NCBI GenBank assembly: GCA_022432975.1 | Contig: CM039509.1 | Location: forward strand, 1,256,482-1,320,481 | Reading direction: 5' to 3' | DNA from: Begonia masoniana | Lineage: Eukaryota; Streptophyta; Magnoliopsida; Cucurbitales; Begoniaceae | DNA: 64,000 nucleotides | Part shown: in pieces, positions 23,976-55,479 of the stretch | Position numbering within the stretch: the stretch's first letter is position 1 | Layout of the letters: every line of letters starts with the position of its first letter | The notes under the pieces: generated by a model | Database searches by the model: none | What the model was told of the DNA's origin: nothing | Seen by the model: the letters and a program-made list of their open reading frames with translations, nothing else | Made by a program: the position numbers and the translations under genes

Positions 23976-26773
23976 ATGAGTAGGTATAACAATGGTTTCC
24001 CAAAACTTATCTTCACTCGTTTCCCTATTCTCCCCATGAAGAGAAATTTTTTCAAAAAAATGTTTGTTTTAAAAAAATGTGACATCTATACTAACATGCA
24101 TTTTACCTGAGTTCATATCAAAAAATTTGTATCATTTTTTTAGTAGGTCAGAAACCTAAGAAAATACATTTAGTTGGCTTATGATCTAATTTATTTTGAT
24201 TATGATCATGAATGCGAAAAAAATTAGTATAACAAAAAAACTTTAGATACTAAGTGAGCAAAAGATCTGTTGTGAGAAAAATATGATTGTAAAGTTTTTA
24301 AAAGGGTTTAATAGCTTAGTATTTTGCTTGACATCCTATTAATTAGGTATGCAACATTAAGTATGGTCTCCCCCTAAAATCTTTTAGGTACATTCATAGA
24401 AAACATGAGAGCTTGAGCTACGTTTAATAGATGTCGATTTTTTATTTTGACAATTCCATTTTGTTAGGGGTGTATCAATACACGAACTATGATGAATAAT
24501 GCCTTGTTCTACAAGAAACTTACCAAGAATATTGTTAAAATATTCTCTCCTATTATTAGTTCTAAAAACTTGAATTTGAGACTGAAATTGAATTTTAATC
24601 ATAGAATTAAAATTTTTGAAAGTTTCAGCAGCCTCAGATTTTTCTTTAAGGAGATAAATCTGTGTTTCTTGTATGATCATCAATAAAAATAATAAACTAT
24701 CTAGTGCCAGACAGATTTCTAACCCTAGATGATTCTCACATGTCACTATGAATGAGAGAAAATAGTTTAGATGACATGTATGCTAAAAGTAAGGTAAAAA
24801 GATCTTTTATGTTTAGCAAATTGACAAATCTTACATTGAAAAAAACCAGCATCTTTATTCTCGAATAAAACAGAAAATAAATGTTTCAAATAACCAAAAC
24901 TAGGATGACCAAGTCTATAATGCTATAACATTATCATTCTCTAAAGATAAAAAACTACAGGAACATAGTTTCTGAACTTGTTTACTCAAAAGATGGTCTG
25001 AGGCAAAATAGTAAAGACTATACCACTTTCTTTAACATTGCCAATCATTTTCCCATAGCATTGGTCCTGAAAAACACAACTAGTAGACACAAATTTGATA
25101 AGACAATTAGAATCAAAAGTTATTTTGCTGACAGACATTAGGTTACAAGATAAGTTGAATACGTGAAGAACATTGTTTAAGGTAAGAGAATGTGAGACAA
25201 TAATAGAACCTTTCCCAGCAATAGCAAACATTGAACAATCTGCAATTTTGACTTTTTGATTTCCAGGACAAGGAAAATAGGTTGAAAATATATGAGAAAA
25301 ACCTGTCATATGATCAGTGGCCCCTGAATCAATGATCCAAGGGTCAAATTTATCTAGTGTGACACAAAAAACTGCTGCATGATTACCTTTTTGTGCTAGG
25401 GAAGATGATGGATTGGATGTGGTATTAGCAGACTGATGTGAAATCCATAAGGGATACAATTGTTCTAAGTTTTCCTTGTTGAAAAAAGAATTGTCACTGG
25501 ATGACTGACATGCTGCAAGTTCTTCATGTGAGTCTCGGAAGCCACCTTTGTTGTCACGAGAGAATTTGTTGGGTGGAGTGAAATCTGCAGGCTTGCCATG
25601 TAGCTTCCAACATTTATCTTTAATGTGCCTGAGTTTATGACAGAAATCACAGAGTAGTCGATCTGAGCGCTTATGATACTTCTATGTGGATTGATCTGGC
25701 TTAGTGGTCATCAAGGCTGAGGTCTGTGCTAGGAAGGATTGACTCATGACCGAGCATCACCTATCGACGACTTTCCTCCCTGCGAACTTCAGCAAACACT
25801 GCACGAGTACTTGGGAGTGGATATCGACCAAGTATCCGTCCTCGCACTTCATCCAAGTCCTTGTTTAGGCCTATTAGGAACTCGAGTACCTTCTCTTTCT
25901 CGACTGATTTCTTAAATAGGGCATTTTATTTTACACAGTTCCACTTGTAATCACAGAACAAATCATACTTGTGCCATAGAGTCTTAAGGTCGGTGTAGTA
26001 TTTAGTTACACTCTTCTCTTATTGTTTGGTCTTCCTCAATTGAGTCTTGATCTCATAAAGCTGCCCTGCATTCCCAAAATCCAAGTAGGTCTCCTTCACA
26101 GCCTCCCAGATCTCATTCACAGTTGGAAGAAATAAATAGGTCCGACTAATATCTGGCTCCATCGAATTCACTAGTCAGGACATGACCATTGAGTTCTCAG
26201 CCTCCCACCTGTCGTAGCTTTCACCTTCATTTTCAAGTTTCACTGCAGATTCGGTGAGATACCCAAATTTGTCTTTCCTTGAATGAAGAGTTTGACGGAC
26301 TGAGACCATTGAAGAAAGTTACTCCCATTTAATTTTTGAGAAGTAATATTGAAATTTTGAGAAAAATCACTACTCAGATTTTTTATGCCATGAATGAAGT
26401 GAGAAACGTTACCAAACAGCTTTCTGAATAACACAACAGAATGCTGACAGCAGCAAAGAATGGCTGACAGTTTGCTCGCTAGGGCGAACGAGAAAAAAAA
26501 TAAACCGGTGACGAATTGAAAAGTCGAACTGCGGAGACTAATGGCGGTAACGAAGAGAACGCCGAAGTCAGTGCGACGGAAATACAATGGCCGGCGGTTT
26601 TGTGCGGCCAGAGTGCGAATGACGAACAGAGGAGCGCGACAAAGGATGAGCGACGACCGGAAAAGCGTGATTGCTGGGGAACGACGGCGATTAGGGCACG
26701 TCAGCTAGGGCACAACGACTAGGGTTTCCTCTGCTCCCGTCGGCGACGACTAGGGAACCTAGCTCTGATATCA

Positions 26774-26997
26774 TAAAGACAAAATATTGGAGAACAACTC
26801 AACTTTTCATTCATGAGGTAAAAATATATATGTATGTACATACCTAAATTAATGCATAGAAAATAGAAACAAATAATCTAGTCTAGAAAATAAAATAAAT
26901 TACACATGTACAGATAAAATTAAATTCCTATAAACAAGGAGACATCTAACAACTCTAATTTATCTACTCAATAATTAGTCAGTAGTATATCTCAACA
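26774..26997 (-). repeat. 5' LTR of the first copia element
   Basis: Outer end TGTTGAGATATAC on the minus strand; inner end next to the primer-binding site at 26762-26773. Confidence 0.88.
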
Positions 26998-27221
26998 GGT
27001 AAGTTAGGCCTTAAGACTTGAGAGTGTAGAAAATTAGTTAAAATTATGTTAAAGGTTTTTAGAGTACTAAAAAGAGAGGAGATTGCACCTTGCACCTGAG
27101 GGATGTGACATGTATTTTCTTAAAAAGGGAATTGTAAGAAAAGAACTAGCAGACTACTCAGAAAATGTAAGCCATCGTTTCTATGTTTTCTTACTAAATA
27201 CAATAGACTTCTATCATTGAG

Positions 27222-28090
27222 AGAGTTCACTTGAATCAATAAATAAAAGACAAGTATGAGTATATAATTAGATCGTGCTTTTAGTTTTTTCTTCCAAAAG
27301 ATGTTTTAGTTAAGTAATCTTTTTCAAACAGAACAAAAACTAGTTTTTTACTGCTTCAAAAATCTCTCAAAACTGATTTTGAATAAGCATACATACATGC
27401 CTCAACTGCTATTACATCTACATGAATGAAAGCTACACAAAACTACAATAAATTATTATGCATTGCAAAGTTATCTACTTGATAATGCAACAGAGGAAAC
27501 AGCCTATAGGCCCATATAATAGTATTCGATGTGAAATTACACACTCAAAATTTTCAAAATCTGGCCAAAACAAGTGATACATCAACGTGCGACGTCAAAG
27601 CGTGTAAACTAAGGTGTAATCCATGTTTATTTTGCATGCAATTGTATCAGGAAAAAAAATTTGGAAAAGAGAGTGATATGAAAGTTCCAGATTCAAGTAC
27701 CAAAAAAGGGATGCTTCTCATTGCTATATATAAAATATCTTAGTATGATAACAGACCAACCTGAGGGCATTCAAATAAGCTTAATTCTAAAGTTAAAATA
27801 TCAAACAAGACAACTCAATGTCGAAATTGAAGACCCAGAATAAGGGGTGGACCTGTAAATTATATTTGAAAAAAAGCACATCCCAAACCGGTACGATGCT
27901 TCTATGATTTGCTCTATCTCTGCAATTCCAAAATAATAATCACGAAACAGCATAGCATAGCAGATGATAACATGAAATAAAAGTGCATGAAATTGAATAA
28001 TCATACATGTACAGGGGTATATGACTAAGATGAGGTGCTGGAGCTTGAATGAAACTACAAAGAACGGTGCCACTCCTTGAAACGAGTCGA
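27222..28090. other. Intergenic DNA and probable 3' untranslated region of the IREH1-like gene
   Basis: AT-rich sequence with short frames only. The part nearest 28090 should include the 3' untranslated region of the minus-strand kinase gene. Confidence 0.45.
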
Positions 28091-47271
<19,181 letters not shown>

Positions 47272-47820
47272 GGATATGATGACTTCAACCTTCCCGCTAC
47301 TGCTGTATTCTTTGAAATAGCTTCCGAAATCTGTGCCAGCAATCGAAATCAAAAGAATCCACAAAAAAAGAACAAATTCATCCAAAGTACAATTCTACAA
47401 ATCGACTGATCTGCTACGACCGCAGCCCTGCCCCACGTCTAACAAAAAGTACGATTTTACCCTCTAATTATCAAGCAGAAACAATTTTCTTCTCGTCCCC
47501 TACATTTTCTCGGAAAACCTATTTTCCCTCCATTTCTTTCCCCTCGTCTTCAAACCAACGCTTCCTGGAATCCACCTCCGATCAATTAAGTACGTGATAG
47601 GGGCCTTAATAGGAGCTTTTACTCCCTCCGTAAAGAGCACTTGCACCAGCGAATTTGGCCGGAAAGAATGGATTTCCGACCAAAACGATCTTCCGCGTGA
47701 AGCTGAACAGGCAAGCAAGAGCTACCCAGTCATTGAAATTCCATTTTCTCAAAAACTTCAAAAGCAGTCTAAAATTGGAACAAAAATAATTAATTATTAA
47801 ATAAATAAGAATTTTCGGCT
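47272..47820 (-). promoter_or_regulatory. 5' leader and promoter region of the IREH1-like gene
   Basis: GC-richer, pyrimidine-patterned sequence just upstream of the start codon at 47271. An in-frame upstream extension to 47385 exists, but the conserved family start MVFKG argues for the 47271 ATG. No clear TATA box was identified. Confidence 0.45.
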
Positions 47821-48150
47821 TTCTTCCTAAAATTTAAAATTAAAATTTTAGAAAATAAATAAAGATAATATAATTAAATTTTAAACGAAAAAAAAAACTA
47901 AATAGATTTATTTTGATGTTCTAATTAATAATTACAAAAATATATGAAACTATTACTTATATATAATAAAATTATGCAAATTTTCAAATTTTTTAAATAG
48001 ATATTTAAATTATTAAAATCTTAATACATAAATATAGAAAAAAAAAATTGAAAATGTACAAAGCATACTCTTCTCTCTGGACAATCAACAACCTAAAATA
48101 AAACTGAGTAACCTTAAATTTACTTCTTAATTTTACATTGTAATCTTAAC

Positions 48151-48325
48151 TGTAACGACCCAGTCCGATCCCTACCATCGAGAGGATTTGCGGTCCAGAT
48201 CGTGTGGTATCTAACGGCCAGTCTGGTCCCTACCACCGAGAGGATTCGCGGACCAGACTCCTGATCTTTTCCCCCTGCACGATCTAGTTTGCGAATCGTT
48301 GTAGGGGCCGGGCAGGGTCGTTACA
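48151..48325. mobile_element. 175-bp solo-LTR-like element with TGTAACGACCC ends
   Basis: It starts TGTAACGACCCAG, ends CAGGGTCGTTACA and has an exact 5-bp target duplication TTAAC (48146-48150 and 48326-48330). Inside are two related blocks, 48163-48201 and 48221-48260; the second begins GTCTGGTCC and ends GGACCAGAC, so it can fold. The ends match the TRIM-like and gypsy LTR ends elsewhere in the window. Confidence 0.8.
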
Positions 48326-48330
48326 TTAAC

Positions 48331-49640
48331 TAACGTTTACGTGTGTGTGACGTGACACTTGTATGTCCCTCAACAATTAGTATAATAACTAAAGTAAAAT
48401 ATAAATTTTTGAAATGAGAGATTAGTTGTATCAATTAATTGGTGACATATAGGAGGTAAAATTAAATGATAAACGTAGTATTACTATATAATAATTGTAC
48501 AAGGTATTTACTCCCAGTCACCCTTTTGCTCCTCTTGATTCCTCACTGATTTTTATGTTTAGAGTAAAATAAAAATTAAATTCTGAATTTTGAGAGTAGG
48601 TACACTTTATACATTGAACATTTTCCTGAGTAAAATAAATCTCTAATTTCAGATTCATTCAAGACTTTTTTTATCAAACTTTGGACCATGAACAGAATAA
48701 ACATCGCACCATTTTTAAAATTTTATGTTTTTAGATTTTTAAGCTTGGACTCTATTTTGAGACATTTTGGACTCATTTTGGGTCAATTTTAGTTGGTTTA
48801 GGCTCTTGGTTCGGTTTTTGTGTAATTTTTAAAATTTAAGTTAAAAAATATATAAATTTTATAATACCAGTTGAGTTTGGTTCAATAAAAACAAAATCGA
48901 GCATGATCTAATTTTAATAATAGGATCTAATGTGTTCACAAAAGTAAAGTTCAAAATTCATTTTGTTAAGCTGATCAAACCTTAAAGTATGACGTTTATT
49001 TTGTTCAAAATGAGTGGACTATCGTATTTTCGATACGATGAAGAGCATAATGGCTTTTTTCTCTCCTCACCAAAGTCACTCCTTGGTCGCAAAAGATGAT
49101 GAGGTAAAATGGATTCCAACAAGGATTAGGGTTTCTATTAAACCCTAGCTCAAATTTCAAAAAGACCTCTTTCAATCAATAATTACATACCTTTCGACCA
49201 ATTTACTTAATAATTCTAATTTTATTACTTACTATTTTAAACTCAAATATTCAATTTAGTGTCGTTTCTCTAAATCAACATTCTTTGGTCATTTGTATGG
49301 CATGTTTACACAACAATGAACATCTTTTTTTTTTTTTTTTTTTACCTTTTTAGACTTCACGAAATCGCTCCTTTAAATGTTGAACAAAAATGTTCAACGG
49401 ATCAATAAAAAAAGATTCAAGTGTCACACTTTGAATTTTATAGCATTGTTTTTCGACATAACCATTTAAAATAAAATGTTTTACGGGAAATGTTATGTTT
49501 TGCAATGTTGAATTCCCAGAGACCGAAAGACATTAGAAAGATACTCAAACTCTCCTCCCCAATCTGATTAAAAGGATTTAATTAATTTACAAAATTGATT
49601 TTGAACATGAAATTCTAAGAAAATCACTCAAACTTGATCA
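48331..49640. other. AT-rich intergenic DNA
   Basis: No supported gene. A poly-T run lies at about 49326-49343. The right part grades into copia debris. Confidence 0.45.
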
Positions 49641-50060
49641 TTTGTTTTCAAACGATAAATCTATGTAAAACGACTATCATCATCAACAAATAGAACAAAA
49701 TATCGAACGCTGCTCATTAAGAATTCCGGTGAAAGATCCCAAATATCAGAATGTACAAGATCAAAAGAAGACGATACTTGAGACGATGAATTTAAAAAAG
49801 ATGCCATAACTCAAATGAAGAAGACGCAAGCCCGGAAACAGGTGTGACCATTGACAAAGTTCGAGGACGCAAAGGAGTTCATTAGAGTTCATCACTGAGA
49901 GAACCCTAGAAAAGAATCTTCCGGGAGAGCGGATCCTTGACAGAAATAGTTTGAATGAAATTTGACAAAAAATATTTTTGCCTTTACATAGTTGAGGAAT
50001 ATTAAGTAGGTTAACATCAAAAGCCATGTTAATTGTAATGAAGGTGAAAGCAGAATGCTT
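49640..50060 (-). pseudogene. Copia pre-integrase/integrase fragment
   Basis: On the minus strand, about 49770-49660 encodes FDLVHSDIWDLSPEF and RYFVLFVDDDSRF, the start of the copia integrase core with its first catalytic aspartate (HSD) and the conserved VDD/SRF block. Upstream sequence to about 50060 looks like decayed pre-integrase DNA. No LTRs are attached. Confidence 0.75.
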
Positions 50061-50139
50061 GATCAACAACTAGTGAAGACAACTCTCTCTCTCTAAATAC
50101 CTTACATCTCCAGAAACAAGAGCCAATATTTTCTTCATT

Positions 50140-52672
50140 TTATAGATCCTGCAACCAAAAAACAAAAAAAGATGAAATGGCCAATCATATTTCTACATTT
50201 ACGGGTACGCTGCAGCGCGATGATTCACAATTTCCATAAAATGTTCTATATCCAGATATACAAATTAATCGATATCACCATTATACTTGTAAGTTTGAAG
50301 GAAAAAAAAACATCTATAAAATATAATTTATTTGAATAGGTAACATCACAAAGTTCTAACCTAAAACATGAACAAAAAAAGATAGAATATCATCATCACA
50401 AGAAATCTCAAGTCAACCTTACTTCAAAAGTCTTAACATCAACCATGTTGGTACCGGATAAATATGAAAAATGATAATTCCAACAATATATTTGTCCTCA
50501 CCACATCATTATTTTCAGGACAGTTCCACAGTTTTCAATGGTATCCAAAATACAAGCAAGATGGATGCTTGTTGTTCCAACCATTCTTTTAGTTCCAATC
50601 CCAATAAGATAAAATATATATAAAATATAACTAAGTTTTTGTGTTGTTGATTCCAAGTCACAATGCTTATAAAAATATAAATGAATAACAGTCAATACGC
50701 AGCAGGAAATCAAAAAAAGACGTTTCATTGAGGATAAGCATACCACCAGAAAAGCTTTAGCTTGACTACTAAAGGGTTTGCATAGAATTTCATAACTTCT
50801 ACTATTTCCTATCTGCACCAAACCACAACGGACTGAATGAATTAGTTGAAAAAAACAGAGGGTGGGTTTGCTCAACAACGTGCCAAATTATACAGATTGT
50901 AAGGTCACTTACATTTGGATCAACTCTGGATGGAGAAATAGACGATATGGTGTACCTACAAAGAAATTTCAATAGGAAAAAGACGAACAGATTACAAGGT
51001 CGCGTTTTTTAGGTTCATGTTCAATTTTAGTAATCCAAACACAGTATCTGACTCCTTGACAACACATTTTTGAACATGATCCAAGTTAACATTAATCGAT
51101 TAATCTTGATCCAAAAAGGAGACCATTAAAGTACATCAGCATAACCCTTGAGCATTCCTTCAGTGTTTATAAAGAAGAGAAAGGATAATAGTACTAATGA
51201 GTCAAGTTAATTAAATGTATGCAAGAACTACTATTTTCTTAATCATTCACTAGCTTTTTTTGGGGAGTCAGAAAAAGAACACCAAAATTCACTGCAATAT
51301 AGCCACTAAAACACTTTACCTTAACGAATTTGTATAGAAATACAGAGCTCTAGAGTTTACTTTTTGAACTGTTAACATCACAGCCTCCATGTAGTTCTGC
51401 AAAAAATTGAGGCAATATACTCACACCAAGATGACCAAAAAAGAAGGATCATATATTGTTTGAAGAAGTTGAAATGAGCCGATGCCTAGTCATAATTTAT
51501 ACGTCCATGAAGAATTATACGAAAGAAATATACAGAATCAAACCAAGTAGAAAATTTTTCTGACCAGAAGAGTCCAATGAGGAACATATTCAGCTTGAAG
51601 ACATCTTTACTCAATGGATAGAAAATGCAACAATAAAAAATTAAGCAAGACCAGGCACCTTGCGACCAATGAGTTCAAGTAGCTGCATCAAATATTTGCC
51701 CAATCCCCTTCCTTGAAAATGAGGCTCGATCTGTAATTCATACACATAAAGAACAGGAATCTCTTCCTCCGTGCTAAATCGAAAGTGCACAAATGCAATT
51801 AATGGGCTTGATTCTGCCAAACTAGTAGAACTCTTTTCCGCATGGGATGTCAAAGATATTCCATTGGCACGGACATTAGAAATCTCACGCACGAAAATAT
51901 AACATGCGTCCGACGAAACCATTTCTCGACGCTTCACTTTCTCTTCCATTGGCCACTCAAATCCAAAGGGACCTTCCATGTTGAGCTAAAAGTATCAGAG
52001 TAAAGCAGGAATGAAGAAGATTTTAGGAGACAAGATAAATGAAAAACAGTCCCTACAAATCCACATGATTCTAATGAAAATTATATCTTCAGCTTCTAGT
52101 ACCTTAAGGAGTTTTTGAATGTATTGCTTAACGGGAGAAGCGAGTTTATTCCCTCGCCCATATTCCAAGTGTAGTGACAAACCTTGAAATTTGATTGTAA
52201 TAAACATCCATAGAAATACAGAGTTACAATGGTAATATAAAATAACAATAATAATAGACCACAAAATTTATCTTATCATGCCAAAAAATAAAAAGTAATA
52301 TTATTACACACAATGTTCGAGTCAATTAACAGTGTGTCACCCAGGGAATTGAGGAGTAGATGATGGATAGAGACAAAAATGCTACTATATACTGATTTCT
52401 ACATACCATTCCTGCAGAAATGACAAAAGGTTTGAAAAGGAGAAAGATGGTCTTTCTCGGCGTAAGCTGCTTTTATTAGTTCCTCAATGACCTTCTTCTT
52501 CTCCAGTCTCTTCATGATAAGCCATCACATAAAAACACAATTACTCTCTAACTGTACAATGGAAAAAGATTAAGATATGATTGAAAGGGTTTACCTCTGT
52601 ACGTGTACTCTTCTTTTCTATGGTAAGACTGTTATTAGAATAGTCATCGGTCTCTAGTCTTTTCCCGTCCAT
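50140..52672 (-). CDS. NAA40: N-alpha-acetyltransferase 40 (NatD), histone H4/H2A N-terminal acetyltransferase
   Basis: NAA40 acetylates the N-terminal serine of histones H4 and H2A using acetyl-CoA. Exons on the minus strand: 52672-52595, 52509-52407, 52182-52103, 51985-51659, 51396-51320, 50955-50913, 50812-50744, and a proposed last exon 50148-50140 of only nine bases (two codons plus stop). All have GT-AG borders and the joined frame gives 261 residues. Family blocks: RLEKKKVIEELIKAA, GLSLHLEYGRGNKL, NMEGPFGFEWP, then the GNAT core LYVYELQIEP and acetyl-CoA loop QGRGLG (about 178-183), and ISSISPSRVDP near the end. The start at MDGKRLE is the first ATG, but the frame stays open upstream in its exon, so an extra 5' coding exon is possible. 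If the last intron is retained, the frame instead runs to a stop at 50498. Confidence 0.92.
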
Positions 52673-53300
52673 TCCAAGTGTTTTACAACAGTGGGTAATC
52701 TACAAAGAAAGAAAAAGAATATTAGGAAGTCAGCGAAAAGTATGAATCAGTCTAATTATGCCTGCTTTCATGCTTATAGGATCTTCTGGATTATGCACTT
52801 AGTTTTAACTATTGAAGAAATTTCAACGGCAAAATGGTTATTATCAGACGATGGCGTCAAATGAAAGAACAGAAACGGAGAACAACAAAGAAGAGCAAAT
52901 GGACAGCACCAAGCCGAAATCAAGGGAGTGTTGTACGCCAGTTATGGACATGGAAAAAATTATGGATGTCCAGCTAAGACGTCCATCAGAGAATTCAATG
53001 AAGCAAAACACTCGTCGGCGAGGAATCCTGGGCCAAGCTGCTGTGAGTCGTTTTGGAGCTCCACACAAACAGAGACACCGCCGGGAAAAAACCGACTGGA
53101 AGCTCCGGTTGACGAACACAACAGATCAAGGACGAATCCCTCGGGCAAAGTGGGTCGCCGAAGTTCTGGCGATTCTATAGTGGCAGTCGGCGACTTGATT
53201 GGGCTGAGCTTTGGGTCCAAGAAAGATGGGCTGACAATTTGATAAACAAAAGTTGGGGGCACACTATAAGGGGCCCAAAAGCCAAAATCAAGCCCCCTCG
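52673..53300 (-). promoter_or_regulatory. 5' leader and promoter region of NAA40
   Basis: A likely acceptor (TTTCTTTGTAG on the minus strand, ending near 52703) precedes the NAA40 start exon, implying a non-coding first exon further upstream. The block 52840-53240 is GC-richer than its surroundings and has overlapping frames on both strands, none recognisable. I read it as 5' leader and promoter, not a separate gene, with modest certainty. Confidence 0.45.
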
Positions 53301-53316
53301 TCTCCAACTCAATCAA

Positions 53317-55470
53317 TATTATCTAAATAATTATGACTTTTTTTTTCATCTATGATTAGTCAAAGAATGATTCACCAAGAACAAGTTAGGAGAATGACCA
53401 TCTATGTCTTTCTAACGCATCCACTAAAAAGGAAAACCAAAATCAAGTGGTGTTGTAAAATCATAATCATAGACCAACAGTTCCTGAATTTCTGAGAAAT
53501 AGAGAAATAAATGTGACGTTTAATTACAAACATAAAGAGAAGTTTATACAAATTATAAGCGAAAAATTCATTAAAGATTCATAATTTTGAAACTTTCCAA
53601 GCTAAAGTTTCACAAATGACCGACAAATTTTGAAAAATCGACTTAATCTCACCAAATAGACCTAAGCCGCCCTCATAGATCTTAAGTTGTATAAAACCAA
53701 TCTATAAAATTGTTCATTTAGAAAAGCTTTCCAGTGAATTCAGAATTGGGACACGACATAAAAAATAAAGCCCATTTGAGGTAATAACAAAATGAAGATA
53801 ATAACAACTCATAAAAATCAAATTCAACATTCGCAAATTGGATTCAACATCTATTTGTCCTCTTGACTTTGAAAATGAGCTTGTTCTATTTCTTATATTG
53901 TAATGTGGTTCCTGAATTGAGTTCACTCCAATCTTTAATCTAGCTAAGCAATTGAAAGTCTGGATAGCATATTTGACATATATGCCAAAAAAGTGGTATG
54001 CATTACCACTTAAATACACTGTGTCACGGCATAGAGTCTGGCTTAATAGAACGCCGGGTCAGATGACCCGCAGGATCAGGTGACCCGACCTCCGGAGAAG
54101 ACTCGATCAAGCTTTGGTAAGTAGCATAGGAAATAATCACAATTCAAAGTTATATGTCCACATAGTGATACAAGAAAATATTATACAATAAGTAAAACAA
54201 CAATTCAATAAGAATCAAAACATCTAAATCCAATCCATACATTCTTATACGGACCCAGTTACTTTAGTCATCACCCGGAGTTCAGAGAAACACTCAAAAT
54301 AACACAAGCTGCTCTTATCCTTACCTAGAAAGAGTGTGGGTCGTTTGGAATGAATGACTAACTTAGTAACAAAGTTAGACTAAATGCAATGTATGTAAAC
54401 TTGTTTTACCTTTCATCTTAAAATATGATTATATTATAAATGATTTTCAAACATTGTTCCAAGAAAATCTATTTCCATCATTTTGAGAAAATATGTTCCA
54501 CGAGCCACTCATCAATCAAAAAACAAAACGTTGTTATATACATAGACAACTAACTTAAAATAAGTTATTACTTCTCAATATATTACTTCTCCAACACAGT
54601 GTCCACTCAATATATTACTTCTCTTAACATTTTTGAAATGTTTTGAATAAATTCAACTGAAAGTCCACTCAGAAAAACATTAATAAACACGATAATCACT
54701 CTTCTAGTGCAATGAAAATTCAAACTACACCCTTAATTTTTATGCACAATGATTGCCATCTTGCTAAAATGACAATCTAATCACATGGTTGAAGAAATGC
54801 ACAGAAAAACCGAAAGAATAAAAATGGAGGTATAGGAAAGAGGAAGAAATAGACCGATTAACTATGTCGAAAGTTGATGTACTTGCTCTGTTGCCTTCAA
54901 AATTTTCTATCAGAAAGTATGTGGAAGCTATTGTTATCGACCTAAGAACGTCGAAGAGGAACTGAAGAAGGAAAATTTGGGAGAAGAGAAAAACAGAGAG
55001 ATAAGATGTACAATGGATGAACTAGGCTAACACAATGTCCACTCAATACATTACTTCTCATTTTGAAATGTTTTGACTAATTCAACTGCAAGTTCATGGA
55101 GAAAAACTTTAATAAACACAAATTATATACATTACCCTAAAATTGAGCGAAATTCTAACGACATCAATCACTCTCCCATTAAGGACTGTACTCGCAAAGT
55201 GTTCTTCCTCGATCAATCTAAGGGATTTCACGATAACATAGGCGTGGAGTTGAGCAAGATTGAGATTGTCCACCAAAAGGCTCAACAATTCCTAATGTGT
55301 GATAAAAGATAAACGTTGATTGCTAATCCCTCACATTGGCGTGACTAATCTATTATTATGTTGTCATTATGCTCATGAAACTTAATTAATAGAATTGAGG
55401 TGGTTTGATTTGTTAGTCACCAAAGTGCTCAAAATTTAAGGATTAATAATAATTATTATTTTGTAATAAT
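53317..55470. other. Intergenic repeat-rich DNA
   Basis: Mostly AT-rich with no supported gene. A GC-richer patch at about 54014-54120, starting TGTCACGGCATAGAG and rich in GGGTCA/TGACCC, resembles an LTR edge but lacks a confirmed partner. Confidence 0.4.
54594..55125. repeat. Pair of roughly 100-bp direct repeats
   Basis: The segments starting GTGTCCACTCAATA (about 54598) and ATGTCCACTCAATA (about 55028) align over about 95 bp, including TTTTGAAATGTTTTGA and TAATAAACAC. They enclose about 330 bp of unrelated sequence. They may be relic LTRs or a segmental duplication. Confidence 0.6.
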
Positions 55471-55479
55471 TGATGTGAA

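Larger units (their letters stand above)
21312..26587 (-). pseudogene. Copia gag-pol, multiply broken
   Basis: Reading from high to low coordinates: a gag piece with KLNGSNFLQWSQSVKLFI (about 26370-26260); a zinc knuckle CDFCHKLRHIKDKC (about 25606-25656); an aspartic protease with WIIDSGATDHM (about 25315); an integrase piece with FRTNNRREYF (about 24520); reverse transcriptase with MQVPPGF and LYGLKQS (22382-22564) and YVDDIVMTGND (22240-22266); and RNase H with EVFTDADWAGS (21740-21790). Stops and frameshifts split all domains, and a 96-bp tandem duplication covers the YVDD segment. It cannot make a full polyprotein. Confidence 0.9.
21083..26997 (-). mobile_element. Ty1/copia LTR retrotransposon (5.9 kb), inserted in the gypsy 3' LTR
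   Basis: Two LTRs of 219 bp (21083-21301) and 224 bp (26774-26997) flank copia coding remnants on the minus strand. The exact 5-bp target duplication GGTAA lies at 21078-21082 and 26998-27002. Next to the left LTR is a polypurine tract (CTTGAGGAGGAG on the minus strand); next to the right LTR is a primer-binding site TGATATCAGAGC, similar to the initiator tRNA-Met complement. On its own strand the LTR starts TGTTGAGATATAC. Domain order on the minus strand is gag, protease, integrase, reverse transcriptase, RNase H. An hAT-type MITE interrupts it at 23373-23975. Confidence 0.92.
19455..27216 (+). mobile_element. Deleted Ty3/gypsy-type LTR element split by a copia insertion
   Basis: Flanking TTGAG at 19450-19454 and 27217-27221 is the likely 5-bp target duplication. 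The 5' LTR ends in CCTACA at 19741 and is followed by a primer-binding-like site ATTGGTATTAGAGTAG. The 3' LTR starts near 20971, is cut at 21082 by the nested copia element and resumes at 27003. Without the insert the element is only about 1.84 kb. It keeps a decayed gag (about 19880-20900) but no pol, so it is a large-deletion or non-autonomous derivative. The two LTRs are clearly diverged, making it the oldest layer of the nest. Confidence 0.72.

Noticed and set aside
54014..54120. Possible LTR starting TGTCACGG
   Set aside because: No matching second copy, primer site or target duplication could be found in the window.
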